A stretch of DNA of 13,119 bases from Actinomycetota bacterium (GCA_009704065.1 WLEX01000014.1:1-13119); one strand, 5' to 3'. Counted from the first letter of the stretch, positions 1 to 7,076 are shown. Numbers and translations: made by a program. The notes: a model not told the origin generated them from the sequence alone.

Positions 1-290
1 ACGCTGCAAAATTGCTTGAAAAAGAGGGCATATTGGTCAATGTTGTGTCTATGCCATCGTGGGATCGTTTTTCTCGACTCGATTCACAACAACAAGACGC
101 GATTCTTCCAAGATCACTTCCCCGTATCAGCGTTGAAGCTGGCACCACCTTTGGTTGGGCTGCGTTTGCATCGCAGAGTGTTGGAATCGATCGCTTCGGT
201 GCTAGCGCGCCAGGAGCATTAGTGATGGAAAAGCTGGGCATAACTGCAAGCCATGTTGCGGCGGTCGCGCAGAGTGCCATTACTTCATGA
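1..290 (+). CDS. tkt: Transketolase, C-terminal fragment
   Basis: This is the last 95 residues of a transketolase, the thiamine-diphosphate enzyme that moves two-carbon ketol units between sugar phosphates in the non-oxidative pentose phosphate pathway. The reading frame is open from position 3, so the gene begins outside the window. A TTG at 12 is only an internal leucine codon. The segment matches the transketolase C-terminal (third) domain: a strand with VNVVSMPSWDRF, then a stretch in which the next protomer's active-site arginine and the phosphate-binding region would lie upstream, then ISVEAGTTFGW and the terminal FGASAPG region followed by a helix. The TGA stop overlaps the ATG of transaldolase by four bases (ATGA), which indicates translational coupling. 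The family call is firm. The N-terminal cofactor domain cannot be seen. Confidence 0.93.
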   Translation, partial: AAKLLEKEGILVNVVSMPSWDRFSRLDSQQQDAILPRSLPRISVEAGTTFGWAAFASQSVGIDRFGASAPGALVMEKLGITASHVAAVAQSAITS

Positions 291-1384
291 GCAACCTACG
301 TCGCCTCTATGAAGAGCACGAACAAAGTCCGTGGTTGGACAACCTGCAACGTGGTTATCTCACGTCGGGTCACCTACGCACTCTTATCGAGAACGGGGTA
401 AGAGGGCTCACGTCGAACCCCACGATTTTTCAAAAGGCGATTCAAGGTAGTGCTGACTACGACGATCAATTCACACAGCTGATTACGTCTGGACTTACTG
501 CTCGTGAGGCCTATTGGGAGCTAGTGCTAAGCGATATCCATGGTGCTCTCGATGAGTTCTCTTCTCTGTACGAAACTTCACAAGGCATAGATGGCTACGT
601 GAGCGTAGAAGTGGATCCTTCACTCGCCCGCAACGGAGCAGCCACCCTTTCTGCCGCGCGGCTTCTCCATGAGCGAATTAATCGTCCAAATGTGATGATA
701 AAGATTCCCGCAACCGTTGAGGGCATCCCTGCTATCAAGCAGATGATTGCTGAAGGTCGCAATGTGAACGTCACGCTCATATTCAGCTTGTCGCGTTATC
801 AAGATGTGATGGATGCATACATAGAAGGTTTGGAACATCGGGCTTCACTCGGGGAACCACTTCACAATGTGGCGAGTGTTGCAAGTTTCTTCATCAGTCG
901 TGTCGACAATGAAGTTGATAAACATCTGTCGGCTACTGGCAATGAGGGCGCAATGGCTCTGTGTGGAACAGCTGCTGTTAATCAGGCCCGCCTTGCTTAT
1001 GCAGCTTTTCAAAAGACTTTCAGCGGTGCACGTTGGGATGCACTCGTTGCGCACGGTGCGCGCGTCCAACGTCCTCTGTGGGCGTCGACCTCCACCAAGA
1101 ATCCCTCCTACCCCGACACAATGTATGTAGACCAATTGATTGGCCCAAGTACCGTCAACACCATTCCCGATGCAACGTTGGCGGCCTTTGTAGACAGAGG
1201 AACTGTGGAAAGAACCATTGATGTATCGCTACAGGTGGCTCGTAAACAGTGGGCAGAGTTAGCAATGAACTCGATCGACGTTGACGCCATTGCGGATCGA
1301 CTAGAGAATGAAGGCGTTGCTTCATTTATCGCAAGTTTTGAAGAACTGATTGGTGTTCTCGAATCAAAAGCCGAGGGCTTGTAG
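287..1384 (+). CDS. tal: Transaldolase
   Basis: This cytosolic enzyme transfers a dihydroxyacetone unit from sedoheptulose 7-phosphate to glyceraldehyde 3-phosphate in the non-oxidative pentose phosphate pathway. The product is 365 aa, the usual length of the longer actinobacterial/cyanobacterial Tal subfamily. Visible motifs are WLDNLQR (about 16-22, with the conserved Asp18), GLTSNPTIF (40-48), the Schiff-base lysine in NVMIKIPAT (Lys139), VNVTLIFS (about 160-167) and SVASFFISRVD (198-208), all in family order on one (beta/alpha)8 barrel. The ATG overlaps the transketolase stop, and there is no obvious Shine-Dalgarno, so expression probably depends on coupling to tkt. The next gene follows after six bases. 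The gene is intact and the assignment is secure. Confidence 0.95.
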   Translation: MSNLRRLYEEHEQSPWLDNLQRGYLTSGHLRTLIENGVRGLTSNPTIFQKAIQGSADYDDQFTQLITSGLTAREAYWELVLSDIHGALDEFSSLYETSQGIDGYVSVEVDPSLARNGAATLSAARLLHERINRPNVMIKIPATVEGIPAIKQMIAEGRNVNVTLIFSLSRYQDVMDAYIEGLEHRASLGEPLHNVASVASFFISRVDNEVDKHLSATGNEGAMALCGTAAVNQARLAYAAFQKTFSGARWDALVAHGARVQRPLWASTSTKNPSYPDTMYVDQLIGPSTVNTIPDATLAAFVDRGTVERTIDVSLQVARKQWAELAMNSIDVDAIADRLENEGVASFIASFEELIGVLESKAEGL

Positions 1385-1390
1385 CTCATT

Positions 1391-2416
1391 ATGACAAAGT
1401 TGCCCGAAAGCGAAAGTGTATTCGAGCGCATACAGAAACTTTTAGACGATTCCGAGCGTTCACGCACTGACGTTCGTCTTTTGCATCGTCTCCTAAAGAC
1501 AGTTGGCGACCTTGCAGAAGGGAAAGCATCAACACTCGATATCAAGATTGCTAGCTCAGCACTTGAAGAGATGGTGAAGGCATATGGCGTCTTCGCCCCA
1601 TATCGAAATACGCCGAAAGTATCTATATTCGGCTCTGCACGAACGGCTCCTAATTCTGAAATTTATGATCTCACAGTTCGCACGGCGGCCGCTCTTGCAG
1701 ATCGTGGATTCATGGTTGTCACTGGTGCGGGACCAGGAATCATGGAGGCCGGCATGGTGGGTGCAGGTCGCGAAAAATCAATCGGAGTGTCTATTCGCCT
1801 CCCATTCGAAACTGGAGCCAATTCGGTTATTGCTGGCGATGAGAAGTATGTGAGCATGCGCTATTTCTTCACAAGAAAATTGATGTTGGTGAAGGAATCG
1901 CAAGCGTTTCTCTGTCTTCCTGGTGGTTTCGGCACGCTCGACGAAACTTTCGAATTGCTCACGTTGGCTCAAACAGCAAAGTCAGTGCCCGTTCCAATTG
2001 TGTTTCTAGAAGTTCCTGGCCAGCCGTTTTGGACTCCACTGATGAAAGCAATGGAACCGTTGCTCATCGAGCATGGTCTCATCTCCCCTAGTGACGTGAC
2101 CTTGTACCGCATCACTAACAGTGTGGAAGATGCAGTGAATGAGATCACAAGTTTTTATCACAACTATCAATCATTGCGTTTTGTGGGCGACCGTATGTAT
2201 CTGCGTGTAAAGCGGGCAATTCCTGAAAATGAGTTCCTTGCAATTGCTTCGAAGTATTCACACCTGTCCTCAGATGGGATCTTGGAGCAAACCGGTCCCA
2301 CACCTGAGGAAGTATCAGATGACGATTCAGTTGATATGTACCGGGTGGCACTTCATTACAGTGCCAAGGGCTTTGCCGATGTGCGGCCTCTCATTGATGA
2401 ACTTAATCTGTATTGA
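1391..2416 (+). CDS. LOG-family nucleotide 5'-monophosphate phosphoribohydrolase
   Basis: This is a TIGR00730/LOG-type Rossmann-fold protein, 341 aa. Members such as plant LOG and bacterial PpnN cleave nucleoside monophosphates to free base plus ribose 5-phosphate. The core spans about 70-255. It starts with VSIFGSAR (77-84), then GAGPGIMEA (112-120), and carries the family signature PGGFGTLDE (177-185) with the catalytic-region glutamate. A helical N-terminal extension of about 70 residues and a C-terminal extension (about 256-341, rich in acidic residues near 306-314) make it longer than a minimal LOG protein of roughly 190-200 aa. It lies six bases after tal, so it likely shares that transcript. 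GAGGG at 1373-1377 is a marginal ribosome site, 13 bases from the ATG. Old annotations call such proteins lysine decarboxylases, which is not supported. The exact nucleotide substrate cannot be read from the sequence. Confidence 0.85.
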   Translation: MTKLPESESVFERIQKLLDDSERSRTDVRLLHRLLKTVGDLAEGKASTLDIKIASSALEEMVKAYGVFAPYRNTPKVSIFGSARTAPNSEIYDLTVRTAAALADRGFMVVTGAGPGIMEAGMVGAGREKSIGVSIRLPFETGANSVIAGDEKYVSMRYFFTRKLMLVKESQAFLCLPGGFGTLDETFELLTLAQTAKSVPVPIVFLEVPGQPFWTPLMKAMEPLLIEHGLISPSDVTLYRITNSVEDAVNEITSFYHNYQSLRFVGDRMYLRVKRAIPENEFLAIASKYSHLSSDGILEQTGPTPEEVSDDDSVDMYRVALHYSAKGFADVRPLIDELNLY

Positions 2417-2597
2417 TCCCGCGTAAGTGATGAAGGGCTTTCTCTACTGCGCGTCGAGCCTGAGAAACACTCTTTTCAGTTAGAGGCCGCTCGCCTGTCT
2501 TGTCTCTGATGGCCTCTGCCAGCAATGACATAGCTACGTCGTTGAGATCGAGACTGAGTTGTTCGAGTTCAGATGCAATACGTTCAATTTCGTCCAT
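2403..2597 (-). CDS. Small helical protein of unknown function (64 aa)
   Basis: This is an unrecognised protein of 64 aa. I chose the ATG at 2597 over an upstream ATG at 2660 because AAGGA (2609-2613) lies just upstream and because the longer version adds a low-complexity His/Thr-rich leader. The product looks entirely helical: an acidic amphipathic first half (MDEIERIASELEQLSLDLN), then SLLAEAIRDKTGE, then a basic second half with QARRAVEKALHHLRG. Spacing of hydrophobic residues suggests a helical hairpin or coiled coil. No Cys, signal peptide or membrane segment is present. Its last 14 bases overlap the end of the LOG gene on the other strand, and it is divergent from the cysteine-rich gene at 2663. 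Similar short proteins ending in an RRAVEKA-type helix occur in Actinobacteria as conserved hypotheticals (from memory). No function is assigned. Confidence 0.7.
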   Translation of the reverse strand: MDEIERIASELEQLSLDLNDVAMSLLAEAIRDKTGERPLTEKSVSQARRAVEKALHHLRGINTD

Positions 2598-2662
2598 GAA
2601 TTTAAGTTTCCTTGTATGAGTCGAATGGGTAAACACTCTGACATATAGGTGTGGATGCATAG
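2598..2662. promoter_or_regulatory. Divergent intergenic region
   Basis: These 65 bases separate the divergent starts at 2597 (minus) and 2663 (plus) and must hold promoters for one or both genes. A TATAGG at 2644-2649 could be a weak -10 for the plus-strand gene, but no matching -35 is spaced correctly. No strong operator palindrome is seen. Confidence 0.3.
2609..2613 (-). promoter_or_regulatory. Shine-Dalgarno for the 64-aa protein
   Basis: AAGGA on the minus strand lies 11 bases before the ATG at 2597. The spacing is slightly long, but the site supports the shorter 64-aa form over an 85-aa form starting at 2660. Confidence 0.45.
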
Positions 2663-3424
2663 GTGAGGCACCCCGATGGCGTAGCGTATCTGTTCGTGTA
2701 CAACGAGAACGAGAATCATGAGTGGATCAGTTTTGAAGATCCAGACGAAATGCGAACCTGGATGCTCGATGCAACTTTTTTGCGATCTAGCTACAAATGT
2801 ATTTATGGCGAAGGTTGCCAAGGAGTTCTAGACGACGCTGCTCCTGAACTGATGCATGGCTGCTGCTCTTTTGGAGCGCACTTCCTCGATGAAGCTGATT
2901 TGAAAAGCGTGACCAAATACGTAAAACGTTTGAAGTCTCGTCAGTGGAAAAATAAGGACAAAGCCAAAGACAAAGGCTGGACCGTGAAAGATGCAGACGG
3001 TGAAGTAAAGACTCGTGTGGTCAACGGTGCTTGTATTTTTCACAACCCTGTTGGTTTCGAAGGTGGCACAGGATGTGCTTTTCACATTGCCGCGGTCGAG
3101 GCCGGAGAGCGTCATATGGACTGGAAGCCAGACGTTTGCTGGCAGGTGCCAGTGCGACTGGAAGATCACACCGAAGATAATGGCTATGTGATTTCCACCA
3201 TTCGTGAGTGGAAGCGTCGTGACTGGGGTGAAGGCGGAGACGATTTCCACACTTGGTGCACAGAATCATCAGACTCATTCATCGGTAAAGACCCGTGTTA
3301 CACATTCTTCAAAGAAGAACTCACCGAAATGATGGGTGCAAAGTCGTACGCCATCTTGGTCAAGATGTTGTCTGCCCCTGTTGGTGTGCCACTACCCCAT
3401 CCTGCACTTCGCAAGAAGAAGTAG
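2663..3424 (+). CDS. Cysteine-rich protein of unknown function, possible metal binder
   Basis: This is an uncharacterised 253-aa protein. The GTG at 2663 is the earliest possible start because an in-frame TAG sits directly before it. AGGTG at 2647-2651 is a poor ribosome site. Nine cysteines fall at about 46, 52, 67, 68, 124, 138, 159, 199 and 212, within conserved-looking blocks: CIYGEGC (46-52), HGCCSFGAHF (66-74), ACIFHNPVGFEGGTGCAFH (123-141), DVCWQVP (158-163) and HTWC (196-199). The CC pair and surrounding His residues resemble zinc/iron-chelating cysteine clusters of the YkgJ type, so metal or Fe-S binding is my inference. A lysine-rich linker (about 96-104) splits the halves, and the tail ends in RKKK. 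There is no signal peptide or membrane helix, so it should be cytosolic. It appears monocistronic, followed by a terminator. Confidence 0.75.
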   Translation: MRHPDGVAYLFVYNENENHEWISFEDPDEMRTWMLDATFLRSSYKCIYGEGCQGVLDDAAPELMHGCCSFGAHFLDEADLKSVTKYVKRLKSRQWKNKDKAKDKGWTVKDADGEVKTRVVNGACIFHNPVGFEGGTGCAFHIAAVEAGERHMDWKPDVCWQVPVRLEDHTEDNGYVISTIREWKRRDWGEGGDDFHTWCTESSDSFIGKDPCYTFFKEELTEMMGAKSYAILVKMLSAPVGVPLPHPALRKKK

Positions 3425-3428
3425 GGAT

Positions 3429-3448
3429 AAGGGCGATTAGCCCTTTTT
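3429..3448 (+). terminator. Intrinsic terminator of the cysteine-rich gene, overlapping the end of typA
   Basis: A perfect six-base stem (AAGGGC at 3429-3434 with GCCCTT at 3440-3445) has a five-base loop (GATTA) and a T run at 3444-3448. It begins five bases after the plus-strand stop. The loop and right arm contain the typA stop codon and its last Gly-Lys-Lys codons, whose AAA codons supply the T run on the plus strand. In the minus direction the tract after the stem is only TTAT, so it should work mainly on the plus strand. Confidence 0.75.
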
Positions 3449-5260
3449 AGCTGTGCGGCGACGATCTTCCATGGTGAGACCACGCTTACGAATGCGAATG
3501 CTCTTCGGCGTTACCTCTACAAGTTCGTCGTCACCGATCCACTCAATGGCGGTTTCAAGTGTGTGATCGACTGGTGCTGCAAGCTTTGGACCATCGTCAT
3601 GACTATGGGTACGAATGTTGGTCTTCTCTTTTGCACGCACAGCATTGACAACCATCTCTTCGCCACGTGCTGCTTCGCCAATAATCATGCCTTCATAGAC
3701 CTCAACGCCAGGAGAAACGAAAAGCTCACCGCGTAGTTGGAGGTTGTCCAAGGCGTAGCCAGTGGTTGAACCAATGCGGTCGGCAATCATCGCGCCACCT
3801 GTGCGGTGTGGCAATTCGCCAACCCAAGGGGTCCAACCGGCGTGAGTCTGGTGCAACAGTGCGGTGCCACGGGTACTGCTCATAAGCATTGACCGGAATC
3901 CGATAAGGCCACGGGATGGTGCTTCGAACGACACGATGGTTCGACCAGGGTCTCCTGGACGAAGATCGGTGACTCGGCCCTTACGAGGTGCAAGTGCCTG
4001 AGTGATGGTGCCTACATGCTCATCGGGCACGTCGCATGTTCCACTTTCGAGCGGTTCGTTGCGCTTGCCGTTGATCTCTTTTGTAATTACCTCGGGACGA
4101 CCAACTTGAAGTTCGTATCCTTCGCGACGCATGTTCTCGATAAGAACTGCTAATTGCAATTCGCCTCGACCAGCAACGCTGGTGACGTCGGGAGAATCGG
4201 TATCGGCAATCTTGATTGATACGTTTCCGAGAATTTCTTTCTGAAGACGATCACGAAGGTGACGACTAGTAACGAACTTTCCTTCACGACCTGCATACGG
4301 TGAAGTATTCACGCCGAACGCCATGCGAATAACTGGCTCATCGACTTCAAGACGTGGGAGAGGCTCAGTTACATCAGTTGCTGAAATGGTGTCTCCCACT
4401 TCTACCTCTGAAATGCCGGCCAAAATGAAAAGGTCTCCGGCTGAAATGGAGTCAACTTCGGTTCGACCCACTCCGTCGTACACACTGAGTTGAGCAATAC
4501 GACGTTTGAGTGGATTGCCATTTGTGTCTTTACCCCAAAGAGCAACGGTCTCGCCCTTTTTCATGACTCCGCTGTGAACGCGACCAATTGCCAAACGTCC
4601 GAGATAATCGGAGGCATCGAGGTTCGTAACGAGAGCTGTAAGGGGCTTTGTTGGATCTCCGGATGGTGCTGGAACGGTGTTCAAAATGGTGTCGAGCAAG
4701 CAGGACAAATCAGCATCAGCAGCTGGCATTCCAATGCCCATCATGGCGCGACCTTCACGAGCAACTGCCGAGATAACTGGGAAGCCCAGCTGGTCATCAG
4801 AACTCGCAAGGTCGAGGAACAACTGTTCTACTTCTTCGAGAACCTCTTCAGGACGTGCATCGCCGCGATCAACCTTGTTGATCACCAAAATTACGGGAAG
4901 ACCTAGACCGAGGGCCTTTGACAATACATAACGGGTTTGTGGCAATGGACCTTCAGCAGCATCTACCAACAACACAATTCCGTCAACAAGGGCCAGAGCA
5001 CGTTCTACTTCTCCACCGAAGTCAGCGTGACCTGGGGTGTCGACAAGGTTGATCAGAGTTTCTTTCCAAGTGATGCGCGCAGCCTTAGCCAAAATGGTGA
5101 TGCCGCGTTCGCGTTCTTGGTCGTCAGAGTCCATCACTCGATCGACGACAGCCTGGTGAGCTGCAAAGGCGCCTGTGGAGCGGAGCAAGGTGTCGACGAG
5201 CGTAGTTTTGCCGTGGTCAACGTGAGCCACAAGGGCAACGTTACGTAGAGAGTTAGTCAT
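3437..5260 (-). CDS. typA: Translational GTPase TypA/BipA
   Basis: This is a ribosome-associated translation-factor GTPase of the EF-G/LepA superfamily. In characterised bacteria it acts in 50S assembly and stress or cold adaptation. The product is 607 aa, normal for BipA. G-domain motifs are complete: AHVDHGKT (12-19, P-loop), RERGITI (50-56), DTPGH (74-78), NKVD (128-131) and SAVA (164-167). EF-Tu domain 2, the EF-G-like domain III/V regions and the BipA-specific C-terminal domain follow, with [16 protein letters not shown] and the basic tail [14 protein letters not shown] typical of the family. No Shine-Dalgarno is visible before the ATG. A six-codon mini-ORF overlaps the start (see findings). 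The gene lies 32 bases behind a small acidic-tailed protein on the same strand and converges on the cysteine-rich gene. The gene is intact and the call is certain. Confidence 0.97.
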   Translation of the reverse strand: MTNSLRNVALVAHVDHGKTTLVDTLLRSTGAFAAHQAVVDRVMDSDDQERERGITILAKAARITWKETLINLVDTPGHADFGGEVERALALVDGIVLLVDAAEGPLPQTRYVLSKALGLGLPVILVINKVDRGDARPEEVLEEVEQLFLDLASSDDQLGFPVISAVAREGRAMMGIGMPAADADLSCLLDTILNTVPAPSGDPTKPLTALVTNLDASDYLGRLAIGRVHSGVMKKGETVALWGKDTNGNPLKRRIAQLSVYDGVGRTEVDSISAGDLFILAGISEVEVGDTISATDVTEPLPRLEVDEPVIRMAFGVNTSPYAGREGKFVTSRHLRDRLQKEILGNVSIKIADTDSPDVTSVAGRGELQLAVLIENMRREGYELQVGRPEVITKEINGKRNEPLESGTCDVPDEHVGTITQALAPRKGRVTDLRPGDPGRTIVSFEAPSRGLIGFRSMLMSSTRGTALLHQTHAGWTPWVGELPHRTGGAMIADRIGSTTGYALDNLQLRGELFVSPGVEVYEGMIIGEAARGEEMVVNAVRAKEKTNIRTHSHDDGPKLAAPVDHTLETAIEWIGDDELVEVTPKSIRIRKRGLTMEDRRRTAKKG

Positions 5261-5292
5261 GGGGGTATTTCATTTTCTGTCCGAGGACGGGA

Positions 5293-5484
5293 TTAATCGA
5301 GGTCTGATTCGTCTTCGTCTTCGTCGTCGAACCTGACGCCGTAGCGTTCAGCGATTGCGGCGTACTCATCATCTTCTGATGAATCGGCACGCGGCGCGTC
5401 TCCGAAGCCCAAATCTGCGGCACTAGGGCCAGCCTGCTTCAATTTCCGAGCTTCTTCAAACCGGCGATGTCGACCTTTTTTCAC
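5293..5484 (-). CDS. Small basic/acidic protein of unknown function (63 aa)
   Basis: This unrecognised protein is encoded directly upstream of typA. I chose the GTG at 5484 because GGAG sits seven bases before it. The frame stays open back to a TTG at 5559, but that extension has no ribosome site and overlaps probable terminator hairpins. The protein is strongly polarised. The N-terminus is basic (KKGRHRRFEEARKLK), the centre is Ala/Gly/Pro-rich, there is one short helical piece (EDDEYAAIAERYGVRF), and the tail is highly acidic (DDEDEDESDLD). It has no Cys, membrane helix or signal peptide. The charge split suggests a nucleic-acid or ribosome-associated accessory protein, which is inference only. 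The gap to typA is 32 bases, so the two are probably cotranscribed. Confidence 0.68.
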   Translation of the reverse strand: MKKGRHRRFEEARKLKQAGPSAADLGFGDAPRADSSEDDEYAAIAERYGVRFDDEDEDESDLD

Positions 5485-5491
5485 GGTCGGT

Positions 5492-5495
5492 CTCC
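5492..5495 (-). promoter_or_regulatory. Shine-Dalgarno deciding the GTG start at 5484
   Basis: GGAG on the minus strand is seven bases before GTG-5484. It is among the clearest ribosome sites in the window and favours the 63-aa form over an 88-aa form. Confidence 0.55.
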
Positions 5496-5545
5496 GAACA
5501 CTTTTAGGCACAATGGCCGTACGAACAATCCAATCGAGTCTACAT

Positions 5546-5574
5546 GAAAGACAGCCCAAAACGGCTGATAACCG
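5546..5574 (-). terminator. Possible terminator after RNase D (two alternative hairpins)
   Basis: Reading the minus strand just after the rnd TAG, CGGTT (5574-5570) can pair with AGCCG (5566-5562) through one G-T wobble and is followed by TTTT (5561-5558). Alternatively CAGCC (5567-5563) pairs perfectly with GGCTG (5556-5552) around GTTTTG and is followed by TCTTTC. The two forms exclude each other. Either is a weak terminator. Together they suggest partial separation of rnd from the downstream typA pair. Confidence 0.4.
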
Positions 5575-5575
5575 C

Positions 5576-6760
5576 CTATGACGGCGTCACAGTGACCAAT
5601 TTGAGACCAGATCCCTGCAAACCAGTAAACGTCAGGGCCTTCCTGCCCGCCACTAAATCTTCGATATCCCGACCAACAATGTCTGCGCGCCAGCCTTGCT
5701 TCATTCGAGCATCAGGGTCACCGCTGAGGAGATCGGTGATGTCTTTTCGGGTACCCAAAAGTCCCGCATCAAGACTGCTCTGTTTTGCCAATTCGGTTAC
5801 CCAGGCCGACACCAAAGTAACTGCAGGTCTCATGCTCTTATCAAGATCATCTGTATCGCTAGTGGGAAATGACAGTTCTCCATTGAGAGAGTCAGCTACT
5901 CCTGCGGCAATGGCATCTAGCAAAGCGCGACCTTGCGCACCTGAAGCATGGCGATTGTCGACTCCCCTACTTTGCAACAATTCTTCAGCACTGCGAGGAG
6001 CCTTTTGAGCGACTCCTAGAACCGCGATGTCGGACAGAACATGTCGTGGTGGTAGATCGAGATCCATTGCTCTTTCCTCGCGCCATTGCGCAACTGAACG
6101 AGCCACAAATCGTGAACGACCTTTCAAGGTGCGTACATCTTTCACTCGCAACCACGCATTTACTGGAGCGTGTGGTCCGGTGGGACGAGTACGCAATTCT
6201 TCACATGCTTCCACTGCCCATGGCATACGTCCACGTTGTTCTAACTCGGAAAAGATGAGGGAAGACAGCTCTGCGAGATATGCAACATCGGATGCGGCAT
6301 AACGAAGTTGATCACTAGTCAAAGGTCTGCGAAGCCAGTCTGTGAGACGGTCGCCTTTCGGCACAATGACCTTCAGCATCCCCTGCAGAAGTGAAGCAAG
6401 TGATGGTTGTGAATGACCGAGAAAGCCAGCGCACAACTGTGTATCGAGGATTCGCGAAGGTATGCATCCGATGCTCTGTGCCATCACGTCGAGATCTTGT
6501 TGAGCAGCGTGAAGGACACAAGTGGCGTCGCCCGTAAACAAAGGAATGAGAAGTGTTGCATCAGTAGAAATCGGGTCGATGACCGCTATGCGATCGCCAC
6601 ATGCAATTTGGATAAGAGCGAGTTGAGGAAAATAAGTTTTTTCTCTATGAAACTCAGTATCGAGGTAGTACGTGTCGAACCCAGACGCGTAGTCAACAAA
6701 TTCCGTGAGGTCGCGATTTGTGTCGATCCAATCAAAGGAAATATCAGTTTGGTTGGTCAC
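5576..6760 (-). CDS. rnd: Ribonuclease D
   Basis: This is a 3'-to-5' exoribonuclease of the DEDDy superfamily that trims tRNA and other structured RNA ends in the cytosol. It is 394 aa, close to E. coli RNase D (375 aa). The exonuclease domain covers about 10-185. Motif I is LDTEF (Asp34, Glu36), motif II is HAAQQDLDVM (Asp89) and motif III is YAASDVAYL (Tyr154, Asp158), so all metal ligands and the tyrosine are present. An HRDC domain follows (about 195-285, with WREERAMDLDLPPRHVLSD), and a second more divergent helical region occupies the C-terminus. The GTG start overlaps the upstream rhodanese gene by 17 bases. AAGG about ten bases before the GTG is a plausible ribosome site. It is probably cotranscribed with mobA and the rhodanese gene. 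Confidence 0.92.
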   Translation of the reverse strand: MTNQTDISFDWIDTNRDLTEFVDYASGFDTYYLDTEFHREKTYFPQLALIQIACGDRIAVIDPISTDATLLIPLFTGDATCVLHAAQQDLDVMAQSIGCIPSRILDTQLCAGFLGHSQPSLASLLQGMLKVIVPKGDRLTDWLRRPLTSDQLRYAASDVAYLAELSSLIFSELEQRGRMPWAVEACEELRTRPTGPHAPVNAWLRVKDVRTLKGRSRFVARSVAQWREERAMDLDLPPRHVLSDIAVLGVAQKAPRSAEELLQSRGVDNRHASGAQGRALLDAIAAGVADSLNGELSFPTSDTDDLDKSMRPAVTLVSAWVTELAKQSSLDAGLLGTRKDITDLLSGDPDARMKQGWRADIVGRDIEDLVAGRKALTFTGLQGSGLKLVTVTPS

Positions 6761-7073
6761 CCGTTACAACCTTGTTGCCCTCAAGAATCCAAGCACCTGT
6801 ACCGCCAGCAACGTTGATGAATTCAACATCGTTGAGATGATCAACCTGACTCAAATGATCGCATGCCCTCATACTGCGTCCACCTGCCTGGCAAATGACA
6901 TAAATCTTTCCAGTGACAGCAAATTCATTTTCTCGACCAACAAGTGTGGATAATGGAATGTTGATTGCTCCTGGCACGTGGCCCGAAAGGTACTCGTCGA
7001 CCTCACGTACATCGACAACAACAGGAGCGGGATGGCCGGCAAGGTCTCCGACAGATATTTCAGCAATAGTCAC
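6744..7073 (-). CDS. Single-domain rhodanese-like protein
   Basis: This is a 109-aa single rhodanese domain, a fold that carries persulfide sulfur on an active-site cysteine and passes it to cyanide, thiols or biosynthetic partners. VVVDVREVDEYLSGHVPGAINIP (split: VVVDVRE at 18-24, GHVPGAINIP at 31-40) is the classical entry motif. The catalytic loop is CQAGGRS with Cys61 and Arg66, the canonical C-X4-R pattern, so it is predicted to be active. There is no signal peptide, so it is cytosolic. The GTG start is three bases after the stop of the MobA-like gene, and the 3' end overlaps rnd by 17 bases, so the three genes form one tight unit. The partner or substrate cannot be read from sequence. 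Sulfur delivery for cofactor or tRNA thiolation are possibilities. Confidence 0.88.
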   Translation of the reverse strand: MTIAEISVGDLAGHPAPVVVDVREVDEYLSGHVPGAINIPLSTLVGRENEFAVTGKIYVICQAGGRSMRACDHLSQVDHLNDVEFINVAGGTGAWILEGNKVVTGDQPN

Positions 7074-7076
7074 GAA

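Noticed and set aside
1108..1545. 145-aa open frame on the minus strand opposite tal and the LOG gene
   Set aside because: It crosses two clearly coding genes on the other strand, is Ser/Arg-rich without motifs, and is a shadow frame.
2828..3250. 140-aa open frame opposite the cysteine-rich gene
   Set aside because: No recognisable domain or ribosome site; the plus-strand product has clear patterned motifs, so this is a shadow.
4490..4906. 138-aa open frame opposite typA
   Set aside because: It is antisense to the conserved GTPase domains and shows no protein-family features.
5537..5542. TAGACT on the minus strand as a possible -10 for the 63-aa/typA transcript
   Set aside because: No -35 at acceptable spacing, and it sits just after the hairpins. 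One hexamer alone is not enough.
5485..5559. 88-aa version of the small protein starting at TTG 5559
   Set aside because: No ribosome site, and it would put the probable rnd terminator hairpins inside its start region. GTG 5484 has GGAG at seven bases.
5544..6008. 154-aa open frame opposite RNase D
   Set aside because: It lies antisense to a firmly identified gene, and its composition reflects the reverse complement of rnd codons.
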